A DNA stretch of 64,000 nt, taken from Xiheicaenibacterium sp046351325 (GTDB lineage: Bacteria; Myxococcota_A; Polyangia; Polyangiales; Polyangiaceae). The notes beneath the pieces were generated by a model that was given only the letters and a program-made list of their open reading frames with translations, was not told the DNA's origin and made no database searches. Of this stretch, positions 37,737 through 47,500 are shown piece after piece. The position numbers were made by a program, and so were the translations under genes. The stretch covers positions 930,001-994,000 of the forward strand of contig JAXLYR010000003.1 in the NCBI GenBank assembly GCA_046351325.1. Reading direction: 5' to 3'. Each line of letters starts with the position of its first letter. The stretch's first letter is position 1.

Positions 37737-40361
37737 GTGCGCGACGACTACGAGCTCTCCCGGCGCGGTGCGCTCCTCGCCCTCTTGTCCGCGCCCCTCG
37801 CCGCGTGTGCGTCGCGCCCGCCGCCGCTCCAAGGCGATCCGACGATCGAGCGCGCGCGCATCGATCGCACCCGCGTCGCGCTCGCGCTCGACCCTCGCGA
37901 GCGGACCTTCACCGCGACCGCGCGCCTCGAGCTCGCGTTCGAACGCGTGCCGATCCCGAAGGGCACCGCGCGACCGAGCGAGGAGCAAGAGACCACGTTC
38001 GCGTTCGACGCGCTCGATCTCGAAATCGAGAGCGTGACCTCCGAGGGACAGCGACGCGAGTTCTCTGTCGAGGGTGGCAAGCTGCTCGTCGATCTCCAGC
38101 GCACCGGCGCCGAACGCCCGCGCGAAGAGCTCGAGATCCGCTACTCGGGCGGCGCGTCGCGTGGGCTCGTGTTCGCGGGGGACGCCGTGTACTCGGTCTT
38201 CGACACGCGGCGCTGGGTACCGTGCACGTTCGCGCCCTCCGAGCGCAGCGTGTTCGAGATCTCCGCGTCGATCGAGGGCGCGCGCGACCTCGTGATGATC
38301 GGGCCCGGCGGCGCGATCGTCGAGCCGGGCGCCGCAGCCGCGAGCTCCGCGCACTACCCCGCGTACCTCGCGGGCTTCGTCCTCGCGCCGCTGCGGGTCG
38401 TCCACGCGGAGGTCCGCTCGGGCCTCGACGTTTGCATCGCGCACGAGCGCACGACGCCCGCCGACGCGATCGCTCGCGCGCGCGACGTGCTCCCGAAGAT
38501 GCTGCGTTTCTTCGAGGAGCGCGCCGGCCTCGCTTATCCCGAGAAGGCCTACGCGACAGCCTTCGTCCCCGGAAACCCGATGCAGGAGTACGCGGGCTTC
38601 TCGGCGCTGCCGGCAGGGTACGCCTGGGATCTCGCAGCCGATCCGCGCGAGGACTGGCTGCTCGCGCACGAGCTCTCCCACTCCTTCTGGGGCAACCTCG
38701 TCACATGCCGCACGTGGGCTGACTTCTGGCTCAACGAGGCCCTCGCGACCTTCATGACCGCCGTTTGGAAGGAGCACGCCTTCGGTCCCGCGGAGTACGA
38801 ACGCGAGCTCGCGATCGCCGAGCGCCGCGTGCAAGCTCTCCTCAAGGCCGACAAGGCGAAGCCTCTCTGTCTCACGGAGGGCGCGTCGGTCGAGGACGCG
38901 TCGGGCTCGCTCGGTTACTCCGAGGGCCTGCTCGTCCTCGACGAGCTCCGTCGCGCCGCAGGCGACGCAGCGTTCTTCGAGCGGCTCGCGACCTTCACGA
39001 AGAGCTTCGCCGCGAGCGCCGGCGCGACGACCTCGGACCTCTTCGTCGCGCTCGCGGGTTCGACGGACGCCCCGCGTTTCACCGAACGAGCGAAGCAGCG
39101 ACCCGCGCCGCGTGTGCCCCCCGACGCGCGCCCGAGCGCCGAGCTCGCCGCGGTCGCGCTGCGCGATGACGCTGGTGATCGACCGCGTTTTCACGCCCTC
39201 GCCGAGCTCGCGCGACGCTGCGCGCCCGGCGCCGCGTCGAGCCCTTGTGAGGACGTCGCGACCCGAATTCGCCCGCTCGCTGCGTCCCCAGGTCGCCTCC
39301 TCTCGACGGCCGCGCGTCGCGTGCTCGGCGCTTCACGCGCAGCGTTCTTCGAGCGCGCCCGCCGCGGCGCGAACGTCTCCTCCGCAGCGTCGCTCGCGTC
39401 CGCGCGCGCCGCCGGCGCCGAGCTCGTGCGCCTCACACCCGAGAACCCCACCGGTCGCGATTTCCTCGTCGGCGACCCGGCGAGCTACACCGCGCTCGTC
39501 CCCGAGGATCTCACCGCGCTGGTCGCCACACTCGACGCCGCCCACGCGGTAGAGCTCCCGATTTTGGTATCGACGTTCGCGCTACCCGGCGCGCCCTCGC
39601 GAGGCGACGCGCGCCTCTTTCACGACGAGGCTCTGCACGAGCGCGCGGCCGCGTTCTGGCAAGACCTCGCGCGCGCGATCGGTCAGCACCCCGCGGTCGC
39701 AGCGTTCGACCTCTTGAACGCGCCCCACCCCGAGGCCAGCGCTCGCATCTTCGACGCGACCGATCCGCGCCTCGCCGAGTGGCGCGCCGCCGCTCGCGAC
39801 ACCGCGGCGGACGTGAACCGCCTCTACACGCGGCTCGTCGCGGCGATCCGCGCAGTGGATCCGGTCACGCCGATCGTCGTCTCGAGCTCCCTCGCGGCCT
39901 CGCCGTCGGCCTTCACCGAGCTCGAGCCCGTCGACGACGACGCCATCCTCTACGCGTTCGACATGTTCGAGCCGCGCCTCTTCACCTCGCGCGACAACCG
40001 CGGGCTCTACAAATACCCCGGGCCGATCCCTCGCGACGCCGACCGCACCGGCGACACCGACGTCTGGGATCGCAGCGCGCTCCGCGCCGCGCTCGAGCCC
40101 GTCGCCGAGTTCGCCCGCAAGCACAAGCTCCCACCCGCGAGGATGTTCTGCGGCGCCGTCGGCTGCTCGCGCGAGAGCCCTGGCGCCGCCGTGTGGCTCG
40201 ACGACGCCCTCTCCATACTCGACGAGCTGGGCTTCGGCTGGGCTTACAGTCCTGTTCGCGAACAGGAGCCGGCCAAGCCGTCCAAGCCGTCCAAACCAGC
40301 CAAGCCGTCGAAGAACGCGCCCGAGCTCTGGCCCGTCGTCGAGAAGCACCTGCATCGTTGA
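37737..40361 (+). CDS. M1-family metallopeptidase fused to a degenerate GH5-like domain
   Basis: GTG at 37737 opens a Tat-type lipoprotein signal (SRRGALLALLSAPLAAC). Residues about 40-450 are an M1 aminopeptidase: zinc site HELSH with NEA 18 residues on, and a preceding EYAGFSAL where active M1 enzymes have GxMEN. The substrate-binding Glu of that motif is thus not evident. Residues about 560-850 resemble a GH5 cellulase barrel (LLNAPHPEAS where the acid/base motif is N-E-P), so the catalytic Glu seems lost. A Lys/Pro/Ser linker lies near the end. I infer a surface protein whose GH5-like part binds rather than cuts. Confidence 0.75.
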   Translation: MRDDYELSRRGALLALLSAPLAACASRPPPLQGDPTIERARIDRTRVALALDPRERTFTATARLELAFERVPIPKGTARPSEEQETTFAFDALDLEIESVTSEGQRREFSVEGGKLLVDLQRTGAERPREELEIRYSGGASRGLVFAGDAVYSVFDTRRWVPCTFAPSERSVFEISASIEGARDLVMIGPGGAIVEPGAAAASSAHYPAYLAGFVLAPLRVVHAEVRSGLDVCIAHERTTPADAIARARDVLPKMLRFFEERAGLAYPEKAYATAFVPGNPMQEYAGFSALPAGYAWDLAADPREDWLLAHELSHSFWGNLVTCRTWADFWLNEALATFMTAVWKEHAFGPAEYERELAIAERRVQALLKADKAKPLCLTEGASVEDASGSLGYSEGLLVLDELRRAAGDAAFFERLATFTKSFAASAGATTSDLFVALAGSTDAPRFTERAKQRPAPRVPPDARPSAELAAVALRDDAGDRPRFHALAELARRCAPGAASSPCEDVATRIRPLAASPGRLLSTAARRVLGASRAAFFERARRGANVSSAASLASARAAGAELVRLTPENPTGRDFLVGDPASYTALVPEDLTALVATLDAAHAVELPILVSTFALPGAPSRGDARLFHDEALHERAAAFWQDLARAIGQHPAVAAFDLLNAPHPEASARIFDATDPRLAEWRAAARDTAADVNRLYTRLVAAIRAVDPVTPIVVSSSLAASPSAFTELEPVDDDAILYAFDMFEPRLFTSRDNRGLYKYPGPIPRDADRTGDTDVWDRSALRAALEPVAEFARKHKLPPARMFCGAVGCSRESPGAAVWLDDALSILDELGFGWAYSPVREQEPAKPSKPSKPAKPSKNAPELWPVVEKHLHR

Positions 40362-40460
40362 ACCACAGTCTGCGAACATCTTTGTAAGCGTTAGACTGTC
40401 GGCTCCAGGATGTGCGCGCCCTCGCTTGTGGAGGCGACCGCGTTTGAGTAGGAGCCCCAC

Positions 40461-40886
40461 GTGAGCTATCGCGAGGTCTCGGGGTCGAAGCCGCTTGTCA
40501 TCGCCGCATTCAGTGGTCGCGTCTTCGGGCTCGACCCTGCGACTGGACGCCCCGTTTGGGGACGCGAGTCCGATGCCGGCAGCGTCGTTCGAATGGCGGT
40601 GGACGGCGAGCTCCTGTTCACGCTGATCGGGGGCGTGCTCGAGTGCCTCGAGCGCGCGACGGGGAAGCTGCATTGGGAGCTCAACACCGCGGGGGAGACG
40701 CTCGTCGCCGATGACGGCGTCCTTTATGTCGCGGCGCGGAGCCGCGTCTGGGCGATCTCTTATTCGGGAGAGCAGCTCTGGGACGCGATGCTTCAGGGCA
40801 TGGACTCCGAACCCGTCGCGATCGCCGCCGGCAATCAGGTCGCCCAGGTCGACCTGACACGCGCGGCGCTCTGGAGATCGACCTGA
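40461..40886 (+). CDS. Small PQQ-type beta-propeller fragment protein
   Basis: 141 residues from GTG 40461. It has three or four PQQ/pyrrolo-quinoline blade motifs (GLDPATGRPVWG, CLERATGKLHWELN, VWAISYSGEQLWDA), fewer than the seven or eight of a full propeller. No signal peptide is visible, so either it is cytoplasmic or the start is wrong. It may be a remnant or may pair with other blades. Confidence 0.6.
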   Translation: MSYREVSGSKPLVIAAFSGRVFGLDPATGRPVWGRESDAGSVVRMAVDGELLFTLIGGVLECLERATGKLHWELNTAGETLVADDGVLYVAARSRVWAISYSGEQLWDAMLQGMDSEPVAIAAGNQVAQVDLTRAALWRST

Positions 40887-40934
40887 CTCGCGCGGAGCGC
40901 GAGCGCGCCGTCGAAGCGAGCGAGTGAGGGTTTA

Positions 40935-40948
40935 TTACAATATTGTAA
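40935..40948. repeat. 14-bp perfect palindrome at a convergent junction
   Basis: TTACAATATTGTAA lies in the 71-bp gap between the propeller gene and the convergent lipoprotein gene. Same T(T/G)ACA-N4-TGT(A/C)A form as at 9657, 24607 and 42756. No T run follows, so it is not an ordinary intrinsic terminator. Confidence 0.7.
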
Positions 40949-40957
40949 ACGATGCGC

Positions 40958-42133
40958 TCACTTGTGCACGGTGAGCGTGAACTCGCCCGCGCTCGCGTCC
41001 GACGTGTCGATCCAGAGATAACGTGTTTGGCCGGCGCTCACGCTCGCGGTCACCTGCGAGCTCGTGGTGTTGGATGGGCTGCTGCAGTCGAGCTCCTGGC
41101 CCTGGCAGTCCATCCGGATATAGCTGACACTGTCGAAACCAGAGGTCGTCAGATCGATGGTGTAATCACCGGACTGGGTGAACGTGAGCGCATAGACGGC
41201 GTCGGGGCCGGCGCCCGCTTGGTTGCAGCCCTCGGCGGTGTCGTCGGGGCTCAGGCCGATGAGGCTGCCGCGAAGCACATAGGGCCCTGGGCCGTCGATG
41301 GTGATGGGGACTGGGTCGTCGCAGGTGCCGCCGCGCGAGAGGTCGAGCGTAAGGCTGTATTCACCGGCGGCGAACTGTGCGGTATCGACGAAGAGGTAAA
41401 CAGTCGAGAACGCGCTCACCCAGCCGCTGATGACCTCGCCCGCGGGTGAGCCCACGTTGTCATGACAGGACAGTTGGCTCGAGGGGCCGTCGCAGGTGTC
41501 GCGCGAATAGAGCACAGTGTCGAAGTTGGTCCCGGCGTTCGTGAGCGTGGCGGACAGGTGCCCGTCGACCTGGGGGGTAATGGCGTAGACCTTCTCGGGG
41601 CCGAGCCCGATGCCCGGGGGGCATCCAGTGTCCCCGACCGGTTGATGAGATGCAGCCGAGACCGTGGCGAGCGACCCCGTGAGCACTGTAGTGCCGGCGG
41701 AGAGATTGACCGCTTCGGCGGTCGAGCACTCCGACTCCTCGACGAGGCAGTCGCTCGAGCAGCCGTCGCCGCTCGCCTTGTTGCCGTCGTCGCAGCTCTC
41801 GGTCGGCTCGATCGCCGAGTTGCCGCACTCTGGCTTACAGCCGTCGTACTGGAGAATGCACGTCGGCGAACACGTGACGCCGGCCGGGTTTGCGAAGCCG
41901 ATGTCCACGCAAGATGCGCCCGCCAACGCGAGCCCGTCGCACTGCTCGACCCCCGAGACGACGCCGTCGCCGCAGAAGCCTGGCGAGCCGCCGCCACCCT
42001 CGGAGCTGACGCCGCCGGAGCCACCGCGCGACGCGCCGGAGCCGCCGTCGCCGTCGACGATGCGAACCGACCGACAATCACAAGCAGCCGAGAAGACCAA
42101 GAGCGCGGCCGCGAGCCCAAAGGAAGCTTTCAT
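40958..42133 (-). CDS. Lipoprotein with DUF4215-type Cys repeats and PPC-like beta domains
   Basis: 391 residues. Signal with lipobox VFSAAC, a Gly/Ser-rich linker, then Cys-rich DUF4215-like repeats (CGDGVVSGVEQCDG, CGNSAIEPTESCDDGNKASG, DGCSSDC). Two bacterial pre-peptidase-C-like beta domains follow at about 130-390 (STVYLFVDTAQFAAGEYSL, TRYLWIDTSDASAGEFTL). No enzyme domain is present, so it is probably a surface adhesion or display protein. Divergent from the next lipoprotein gene, 24 bp apart. Confidence 0.82.
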   Translation of the reverse strand: MKASFGLAAALLVFSAACDCRSVRIVDGDGGSGASRGGSGGVSSEGGGGSPGFCGDGVVSGVEQCDGLALAGASCVDIGFANPAGVTCSPTCILQYDGCKPECGNSAIEPTESCDDGNKASGDGCSSDCLVEESECSTAEAVNLSAGTTVLTGSLATVSAASHQPVGDTGCPPGIGLGPEKVYAITPQVDGHLSATLTNAGTNFDTVLYSRDTCDGPSSQLSCHDNVGSPAGEVISGWVSAFSTVYLFVDTAQFAAGEYSLTLDLSRGGTCDDPVPITIDGPGPYVLRGSLIGLSPDDTAEGCNQAGAGPDAVYALTFTQSGDYTIDLTTSGFDSVSYIRMDCQGQELDCSSPSNTTSSQVTASVSAGQTRYLWIDTSDASAGEFTLTVHK

Positions 42134-42157
42134 GCTCGAAGCGCACCCTCGATCCGA

Positions 42158-42754
42158 ATGAGCGTCAAGCCAGGCGAGCTCAGCACTTGGTGGGTGCGCG
42201 ACGTCTCCGCGAGGCTAAGCTCGAGTCGGGTGAGGGCGCCGCTCTTCTGTTCGGTCGTCGTCTTGGGGGTCGGCTGCTCGAGCTCCACGGGGACCTCGCT
42301 CGGCATCGCAGCCGCCGAGGCTGCAGTGAACATCGCGGCAGCCGCGATCGTCCACGAGGCTACTGGAGACTGCTACTCGGTCTGCAGCTACGGCACGGTG
42401 TGCAATCGACAGACGGGGTTCTGTGTGGCTCCGTCGGAGCTCCCAGCGCCCACGGTCCCATCGACGGAGGTCACGCTCGACGAGCGCTGCGCTGCGGCCC
42501 ACCACGAGCTCGTCGAAGACAGAAGGGCTGGTTTGGGTGACAAGCACCCAGCCGTGCAATCGCTGGAGGCGGTCATCGCTCGGTGCGCGGAGCTCACCGC
42601 CGCGCCCGACGAGACGACGCAGCGCTGCGGCCCGCTCGACTTGGATATCGTGTTGCTCAAAGTCGACGGCTACGGGGCAAACCACCCCTCGGTCAAAGCG
42701 GCAGCGGGCGCGCTCGACGAGTGTCGCTCTTCAGCTCGGCGCGCACCGCACTGA
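42158..42754 (+). CDS. Small Cys-containing lipoprotein
   Basis: 198 residues from ATG 42158 (a GTG at 42194 is also possible). Lipobox VVLGVGC, then an Ala-rich helix and a Cys cluster (CYSVCSYGTVCNRQTGFC) similar to a small disulphide domain, followed by two helical segments with matching ends (HHELVEDRRAGLGDKHPAVQ and LLKVDGYGANHPSVKAA). This looks like an internal duplication. Function unknown. Confidence 0.7.
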   Translation: MSVKPGELSTWWVRDVSARLSSSRVRAPLFCSVVVLGVGCSSSTGTSLGIAAAEAAVNIAAAAIVHEATGDCYSVCSYGTVCNRQTGFCVAPSELPAPTVPSTEVTLDERCAAAHHELVEDRRAGLGDKHPAVQSLEAVIARCAELTAAPDETTQRCGPLDLDIVLLKVDGYGANHPSVKAAAGALDECRSSARRAPH

Positions 42755-42755
42755 A

Positions 42756-42769
42756 TGACAGCGCTGTCA
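42756..42769. repeat. 14-bp perfect palindrome at a convergent junction
   Basis: TGACAGCGCTGTCA starts 1 bp after the stop of the plus-strand lipoprotein and its right end is the TGA stop of the minus-strand membrane protein. Compare 9657, where the motif also supplies stop codons. Confidence 0.75.
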
Positions 42770-42976
42770 GCCTGTGCTCTCCGTGGGGCCGGCAACCCAC
42801 TTCGCGGCGAACATGCTGAAGGGCACCGAGACGAGCGCGGAGAGCACGACCGCTCCGATGAGCCACTTGCCCAGGTCGGCTTGGAGGCTCGGCACCATCA
42901 AGAGCGCGACGATGACCATGCCGGTAAAGACGGGGGTTGCGAGGATCCAAATCCAGAAGGCGGGCTTGCTCGTCAT
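42767..42976 (-). CDS. Small two-helix inner-membrane protein
   Basis: 69 residues from ATG 42976, with GGAGAGACC a few bases upstream. Two membrane helices (FWIWILATPVFTGMVIVALL and IGAVVLSALVSVPFSMFAA) and a short polar end. Similar tiny proteins are common next to unrelated genes in proteobacteria. Function unknown. The 243-bp stretch upstream (42977-43219) holds no gene that I can support. Confidence 0.65.
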   Translation of the reverse strand: MTSKPAFWIWILATPVFTGMVIVALLMVPSLQADLGKWLIGAVVLSALVSVPFSMFAAKWVAGPTESTG

Positions 42977-43196
42977 AGGGGTCTCTCCAGAACCCGACCT
43001 CTCTTGCACGCGACGGGCCGACCGACCGCGCCCGAGTTTTATCGATTGGAGCCTCCAGCGACGCGCAAGGCCTGCTCCTTTCACGCGAATGGGTGTTGGA
43101 TTTTGCAGGCAGCACCTCGCGGGAAAACTCGGCAAAAACCGTGCGTTACGTCGGGGCGGCGTCGAGTGCGCTCGCGGCTAACGTCCAGTCATTCGC

Positions 43197-43210
43197 TTAC
43201 TGAACTGTAA
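43197..43210. repeat. Related palindrome downstream of the sensor operon
   Basis: TTACTGAACTGTAA resembles the convergent-junction palindromes but has T at position 5 and A at position 10 instead of A and T. It lies just past the end of the Spy/CnrX-like gene in its direction of transcription. Confidence 0.4.
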
Positions 43211-43219
43211 CTGGCTCGC

Positions 43220-43642
43220 TCATCGCGCCGAACGGGCAGGCTCAGCGGAGTCGCCGCCGCGGGCCTTCTCGCGGACGGCGTCGAGCTGATCCATCCAGCG
43301 ATCGAATTGGGGTCGCTGGTCGGGCGCGAGGACGTCGCGGATATCGGCGCGCATGCGCGCCCTCAGCGCTTGGACCTCGGGCTGCACGGGTCGCGTCGCC
43401 TGACCCATCGCGAGATCGTATTGCGTGAGGATCTCCTCGATCTTCGCGAGCTGCTTCGCGTCGAGGTCGAGCTTGCGCTCGAGCGACCAGAGGAAGACGC
43501 CGTGGCGCGAGCCCCGCTCGGCGGCGTCGAAGGTGTCGATCGCGCGGCGGGCCTCGAAGACGTGGCCGACCGCGAGCCCGGTCAGCGTGCCGAGCACGAA
43601 CATCCCAGCGAGCGCGAGGCGGACGGTGGTGAGGCTGTTCAT
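43220..43642 (-). CDS. Spy/CpxP/CnrX-like periplasmic sensor protein
   Basis: 140 residues. One N-terminal membrane helix (LALAGMFVLGTLTGLAVGHV) followed by helices with LDLDAKQLAKIEEILTQYDL and ADIRDVLAPDQRPQFDRWMD, the LTxxQ-like pattern of the periplasmic heavy-metal sensor/CpxP family. In the CnrYXH system such a protein signals to an anti-sigma factor. It overlaps the preceding anti-sigma-like gene by 4 bp, so I infer it senses a periplasmic signal for this sigma set. Confidence 0.75.
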   Translation of the reverse strand: MNSLTTVRLALAGMFVLGTLTGLAVGHVFEARRAIDTFDAAERGSRHGVFLWSLERKLDLDAKQLAKIEEILTQYDLAMGQATRPVQPEVQALRARMRADIRDVLAPDQRPQFDRWMDQLDAVREKARGGDSAEPARSAR

Positions 43643-43932
43643 GGTTCGATCCAGACGGGCGCGGGGCCCGCGTCGGGCGCGCTCGAGATCTCGGAGGTGA
43701 CGCGGACCTCGGCCCAGAACGCGATGGCGACGGTGAGCAGAGCCACGCTCGCGCCGACGGCGAGCGCACGGCGCGAGATGCTGCGTGTCCGCGCGCGCGC
43801 GGCGAGATCGGCGCTGAACATCGCCTCGAGGCGCGCGTCGATCGCCGGGGCGAGGTGCGTGGGGGCGACGATGCCCTGCGTCGCGTCGCGCAGGCGTCCG
43901 AGCTCGCGAACCACTGAATCCGGCTCACTCAT
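43639..43932 (-). CDS. Probable single-pass anti-sigma factor
   Basis: 97 residues: a cytoplasmic N terminus (SEPDSVVRELGRLRDATQGI), one membrane helix at about 55-75 (ALAVGASVALLTVAIAFW) and a short outer tail. Size, topology and place right after an ECF sigma gene (8-bp overlap) suggest a CnrY-like anti-sigma factor, although sequence similarity is not evident. It overlaps the following sensor gene as well. Confidence 0.6.
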   Translation of the reverse strand: MSEPDSVVRELGRLRDATQGIVAPTHLAPAIDARLEAMFSADLAARARTRSISRRALAVGASVALLTVAIAFWAEVRVTSEISSAPDAGPAPVWIEP

Positions 43933-44452
43933 GGCTCATGCCCTTTCGCAGATTGGTGAGCGCTCGCAGGTTGCGCTGCTCGACCGCGCCCTCCGTAATC
44001 CCGAGTGTGACCGCGACCTCGCGCGAGGTCATGCCCTCGAGGTGGCGGAGGACGACGACGACCCGCTGCTCGAACGGGAGCAGGTCGAGCAGCCGCGCGA
44101 GCTCGATCGACGCGAGGAGCTGCGCCTGCGTCACCCCTCTCGAAGAAGGGATCGACTCGTCGACCGGGGCGGCCTCGCGCAGGGCGCGGGCGCGGCGCAG
44201 ATCGATCGCGACCCGCGTGAGGATCGTGAGGAGAAACCCGACGATCTCGCCGCGCTCTTCGTAGCGACCCTCGGAGAGCGCGGTGAAGGCGCGCGCGTAG
44301 GTTTCTTGAACAGCGTCCTCGGAATCCGCGGGCTGGCCGAGCAGGCGCATCGCGGCTCGAAAGAGCCGATCCTGCGTCGCCGCCACGATCGGGCTGAAGG
44401 CTGCGGCTCCTGACCTCGCGACCCGATCGGCCAGCTCCCTCGTGCGCGTCAC
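43925..44452 (-). CDS. ECF-type RNA polymerase sigma factor
   Basis: 175 residues. Region 2 is DRLFRAAMRLLGQPADSEDA followed by VQETYARAF; region 4 is LPFEQRVVVVLRHLEGMTSR with an HTH at EVAVTLGITEGAVEQR. No region 3, as usual for ECF factors. It starts a three-gene set with an anti-sigma-like and a sensor-like protein, and lies 75 bp downstream of an RND pump gene on the same strand, which could be a target. Confidence 0.92.
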   Translation of the reverse strand: MTRTRELADRVARSGAAAFSPIVAATQDRLFRAAMRLLGQPADSEDAVQETYARAFTALSEGRYEERGEIVGFLLTILTRVAIDLRRARALREAAPVDESIPSSRGVTQAQLLASIELARLLDLLPFEQRVVVVLRHLEGMTSREVAVTLGITEGAVEQRNLRALTNLRKGMSHE

Positions 44453-44527
44453 GCGTCGCTCCGAGGTTCGTGGTGCGCTTCGAGGGTGGGCAAGGGAGCT
44501 CTACGGTGGAGGATCGCTCGAGGGGCG

Positions 44528-47500
44528 TCATGGTGCGCTCGCCTCCGCGTCGGGGGCCGGCGGCGGCGCTTCGCTCGGTGGCGGTGGCGGCGCGGTCGGC
44601 TCCTGCTTCGGCTTCGGCTTGCGACGGACGAGCGCTCGCAGGCGCTCGACCACCACGAAGAACGACGGCACGACGAGCAAGCTCAGCAGCGTCGAGAGCG
44701 CGAGTCCACCGAGCACCGCGGCGGCCATGGGCCGGCGCGTCTCGGCGCCCGGACCGAGGGCGAGCACCGCGGGGATCGCGGCCATCATCGTCGCGACCGT
44801 CGTCATGAGGATCGGCCTGAAGCGGGTGGGGCCCGCGACGAGCATTGCGCCTCGCGCGTCGAGCGTCGGGTCGTGCTCGCGAACCTGGTTCGCGTACTCG
44901 ACGAGCACGATCGAGTTCTTCTTCACGATGCCCATGAGGAGCAAGAGGCCGATCATGCTGAAGACGTTGAGCGTCGCGCCGATCGCCGCGAGTCCGAGCA
45001 CCGCGCCCGAGACCGCGAGCGGCAAGATCGTGAGCACCGTGACGGGGTGGATGAACGAGTTGAACTGGCTCGCGAGCACCATGTACGCGACGAGCACGCC
45101 GATGAAGAGCGCGAACCAGAGATCCTTCGTCGTGTCGTCGAGCTGCGCGGCCTGCCCGCCGACGACAACCCTGTAACCGACGGGCAGCTCGCTCCCCATG
45201 CGCTTCACGCGGTCGATGACCTCGGCCTGCGAGTGGCCCGGCGCGACGTTGCCCTGGATGCGGATCGCGCGCTCGCGATCGACGCGCGTGATCGATTGCA
45301 GGACGGGGCGCTCCTCCTTCGTGATGAGGAGCGACAGCGGGACGAGCTCGCCGGTCGCCGAGCGCACGCTCAGCCGATCGATGTCCTCGGGGCGCGAGCG
45401 CTGCGCCGCGAGCAGCCGCGTGCGGATGTCGACGCGGCGGCCGCCGACGTCGAACTTGCCCGCGGTCGCGCCGCTCACGAGGGCGTTCACGGTGTTCGCG
45501 AGCTCCTCGGCGGAGACCCCGAGCTCACCGGCGCGACGTCGATCGGGCGTGATCTGCACCTCGGGCGTGCCGACCTGGTAGTCGGACTGGAGGTCGACGA
45601 CGGCGCCGCTCGCGCTCAGATCGTCGAAGATTTGCTGGGATTTATCGATCAGCGTGTCCCAGTCGGAGCCGCGCACCGTGAAGTCGATCGGGCTGCCGCG
45701 TTGCGCGCCGAAGCTCTGCTGCGAGGGATCGCGCACGCTCACGCGCAGCCCGGCGATCTTGCCGAGCTCGCGACGGAGCTTCGTGCCGAAGTCGGCTGCC
45801 GACACCGAGCGCCGCTCGCGCGGCACGAGCGTCACGCTGATGAGTCCGTTCGAGCCGTTCAGCGTGAGGATCGCCGAGTCGACCTCGGGCTGCGCGAGCA
45901 TCCACTGCTCGGCCTGGCGAAGGATGGGCTCGGCGGCAGCGAGCGTCGTGCCGCTGTCGGTGCGGAGGCGGACCTCGAGCCTGCCTTGGTCTTGGGTGGG
46001 CGCGAACTCGGTCGGCAGCTGCTTCGCCGCGGTCGCCGTCCCGGCCACGACGAGCGCTGCTGCGACGAGCGCGAGCACGGGTCGCTTGAGCGTGATGGAG
46101 AGGACGCGGCGGTAGAGACCCTCGAACAGCTTGAAGCTGCGATCGACCGCGCGCCCGACGACGGTGCGCCCCTCGCGCGAGGCGTCGAGGATCTGCGCGC
46201 AGCGCGCGGGTGCGAGCGTGACCGCCTCGAAATACGAGATCGCGACCGCGATCGAGAGCGTCACGCCGAACTGGAAGAAGAACTTGCCGACGACCCCGCG
46301 CATGAAGATGACCGGGAGGAAGATCGCGATGATCGCGATCGTCGCGGCGAGCGCGGCGAAGGTGATCTCCTTCGTCCCTTCGGAGGCCGCGCGCCGTCGC
46401 TCTTTGCCCATCTCGGCGTGCCGATAGATGTTCTCCATCACCATGATCGCGTCGTCGACGACGAGCCCGATCGACAGCGAGAGCCCGAGCAACGTGAACG
46501 TGTTCAGGGTGAAGCCGAGGAAGTAGATGACCGCCACCGTCCCGAGCAGCGACATCGGGATCGCGAGGATGACGTTGAGCGTGCTCGAGAGGCTCCCGAG
46601 GAAGAGCCAGCAGACGAGCGCCGTGAGCGCGAGCGCGAGGCCGAGCTCGAGGTAGATCTCGTGGACCGACTCCTCGACGAAGCGGGTCGTGTCGGAGAGG
46701 ACCTCGACCTTCATCCCGGGAGGCAGGGATTTCTCGAGGTCGGCGACCTGCGCGCGGACCTGGGACGCGACCTCGATCGAGTTCGAGCCGCGCTGCTTGA
46801 GGACACCGAGCACCTGCACGTTGACGCCGTTCAAGCGCGCGATGCTCGAGCGATCCTCGAAGCCGTCCTCGACGAGCGCGACGTCGGAGAGCTTCACCAG
46901 CGTGTCGCCCTCCTTGCGGACGACGAGGTTGCGGAAGGCCTCGAGATCGAGCGCCTCACCGAGCAGGTGCACGTTCACCTGGCGCTCGCCAACGTCGAGG
47001 ACGCCGCCGGGGAGCTCGACGTGTTCGCGGCCGATCGCGCCGAGCACGTCGTTCACCGCGACGTTGCGATCGACCATCTTCCGCGTGTCGAGCCACACGC
47101 GCACGTTGCGGGCGGTGTAGCCGTCGAGGGTGATCTGCCCCACGCCGGGCACGGTCTGCAGGCGCTCCTGGACTTGATAGCGAGCGACGTCCGAGAGCAG
47201 CTGCCGCGAGAACGGACCCGAGACGCCGACGGTGATGATCGGCGTGTCGTCGGGGTTCGACTTCGACACGGTCGGCGCGGGCACGTCGCGCGGGAGCTGT
47301 CGTTGCGCCTGCGCGACGCGCGCCTGCACGTCCTGCAAGGCGAGGTCGATGTTGCGGTTCATGTCGAACGCGACCGTGATGCGCGCGCCGCCCTGACGAG
47401 AGACGCTGGTCGTCTCCTGTACGCCCTCGACCTGCGAGAGCGCTTGCTCGAGAGGCTCGACGATCTCGCGCTCGACCGACGCGGGCGCCGCGCCGGGCCA

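Noticed and set aside
37656..39194. Upstream extension of the basic Pro-rich gene to a 692-residue protein
   Set aside because: The extension is antisense to the conserved M1 peptidase domain and resembles frame shadow sequence.
40281..40320. Short GCCGTCCAA-type repeats as a DNA element
   Set aside because: They encode a Lys/Pro/Ser linker within the peptidase fusion gene.
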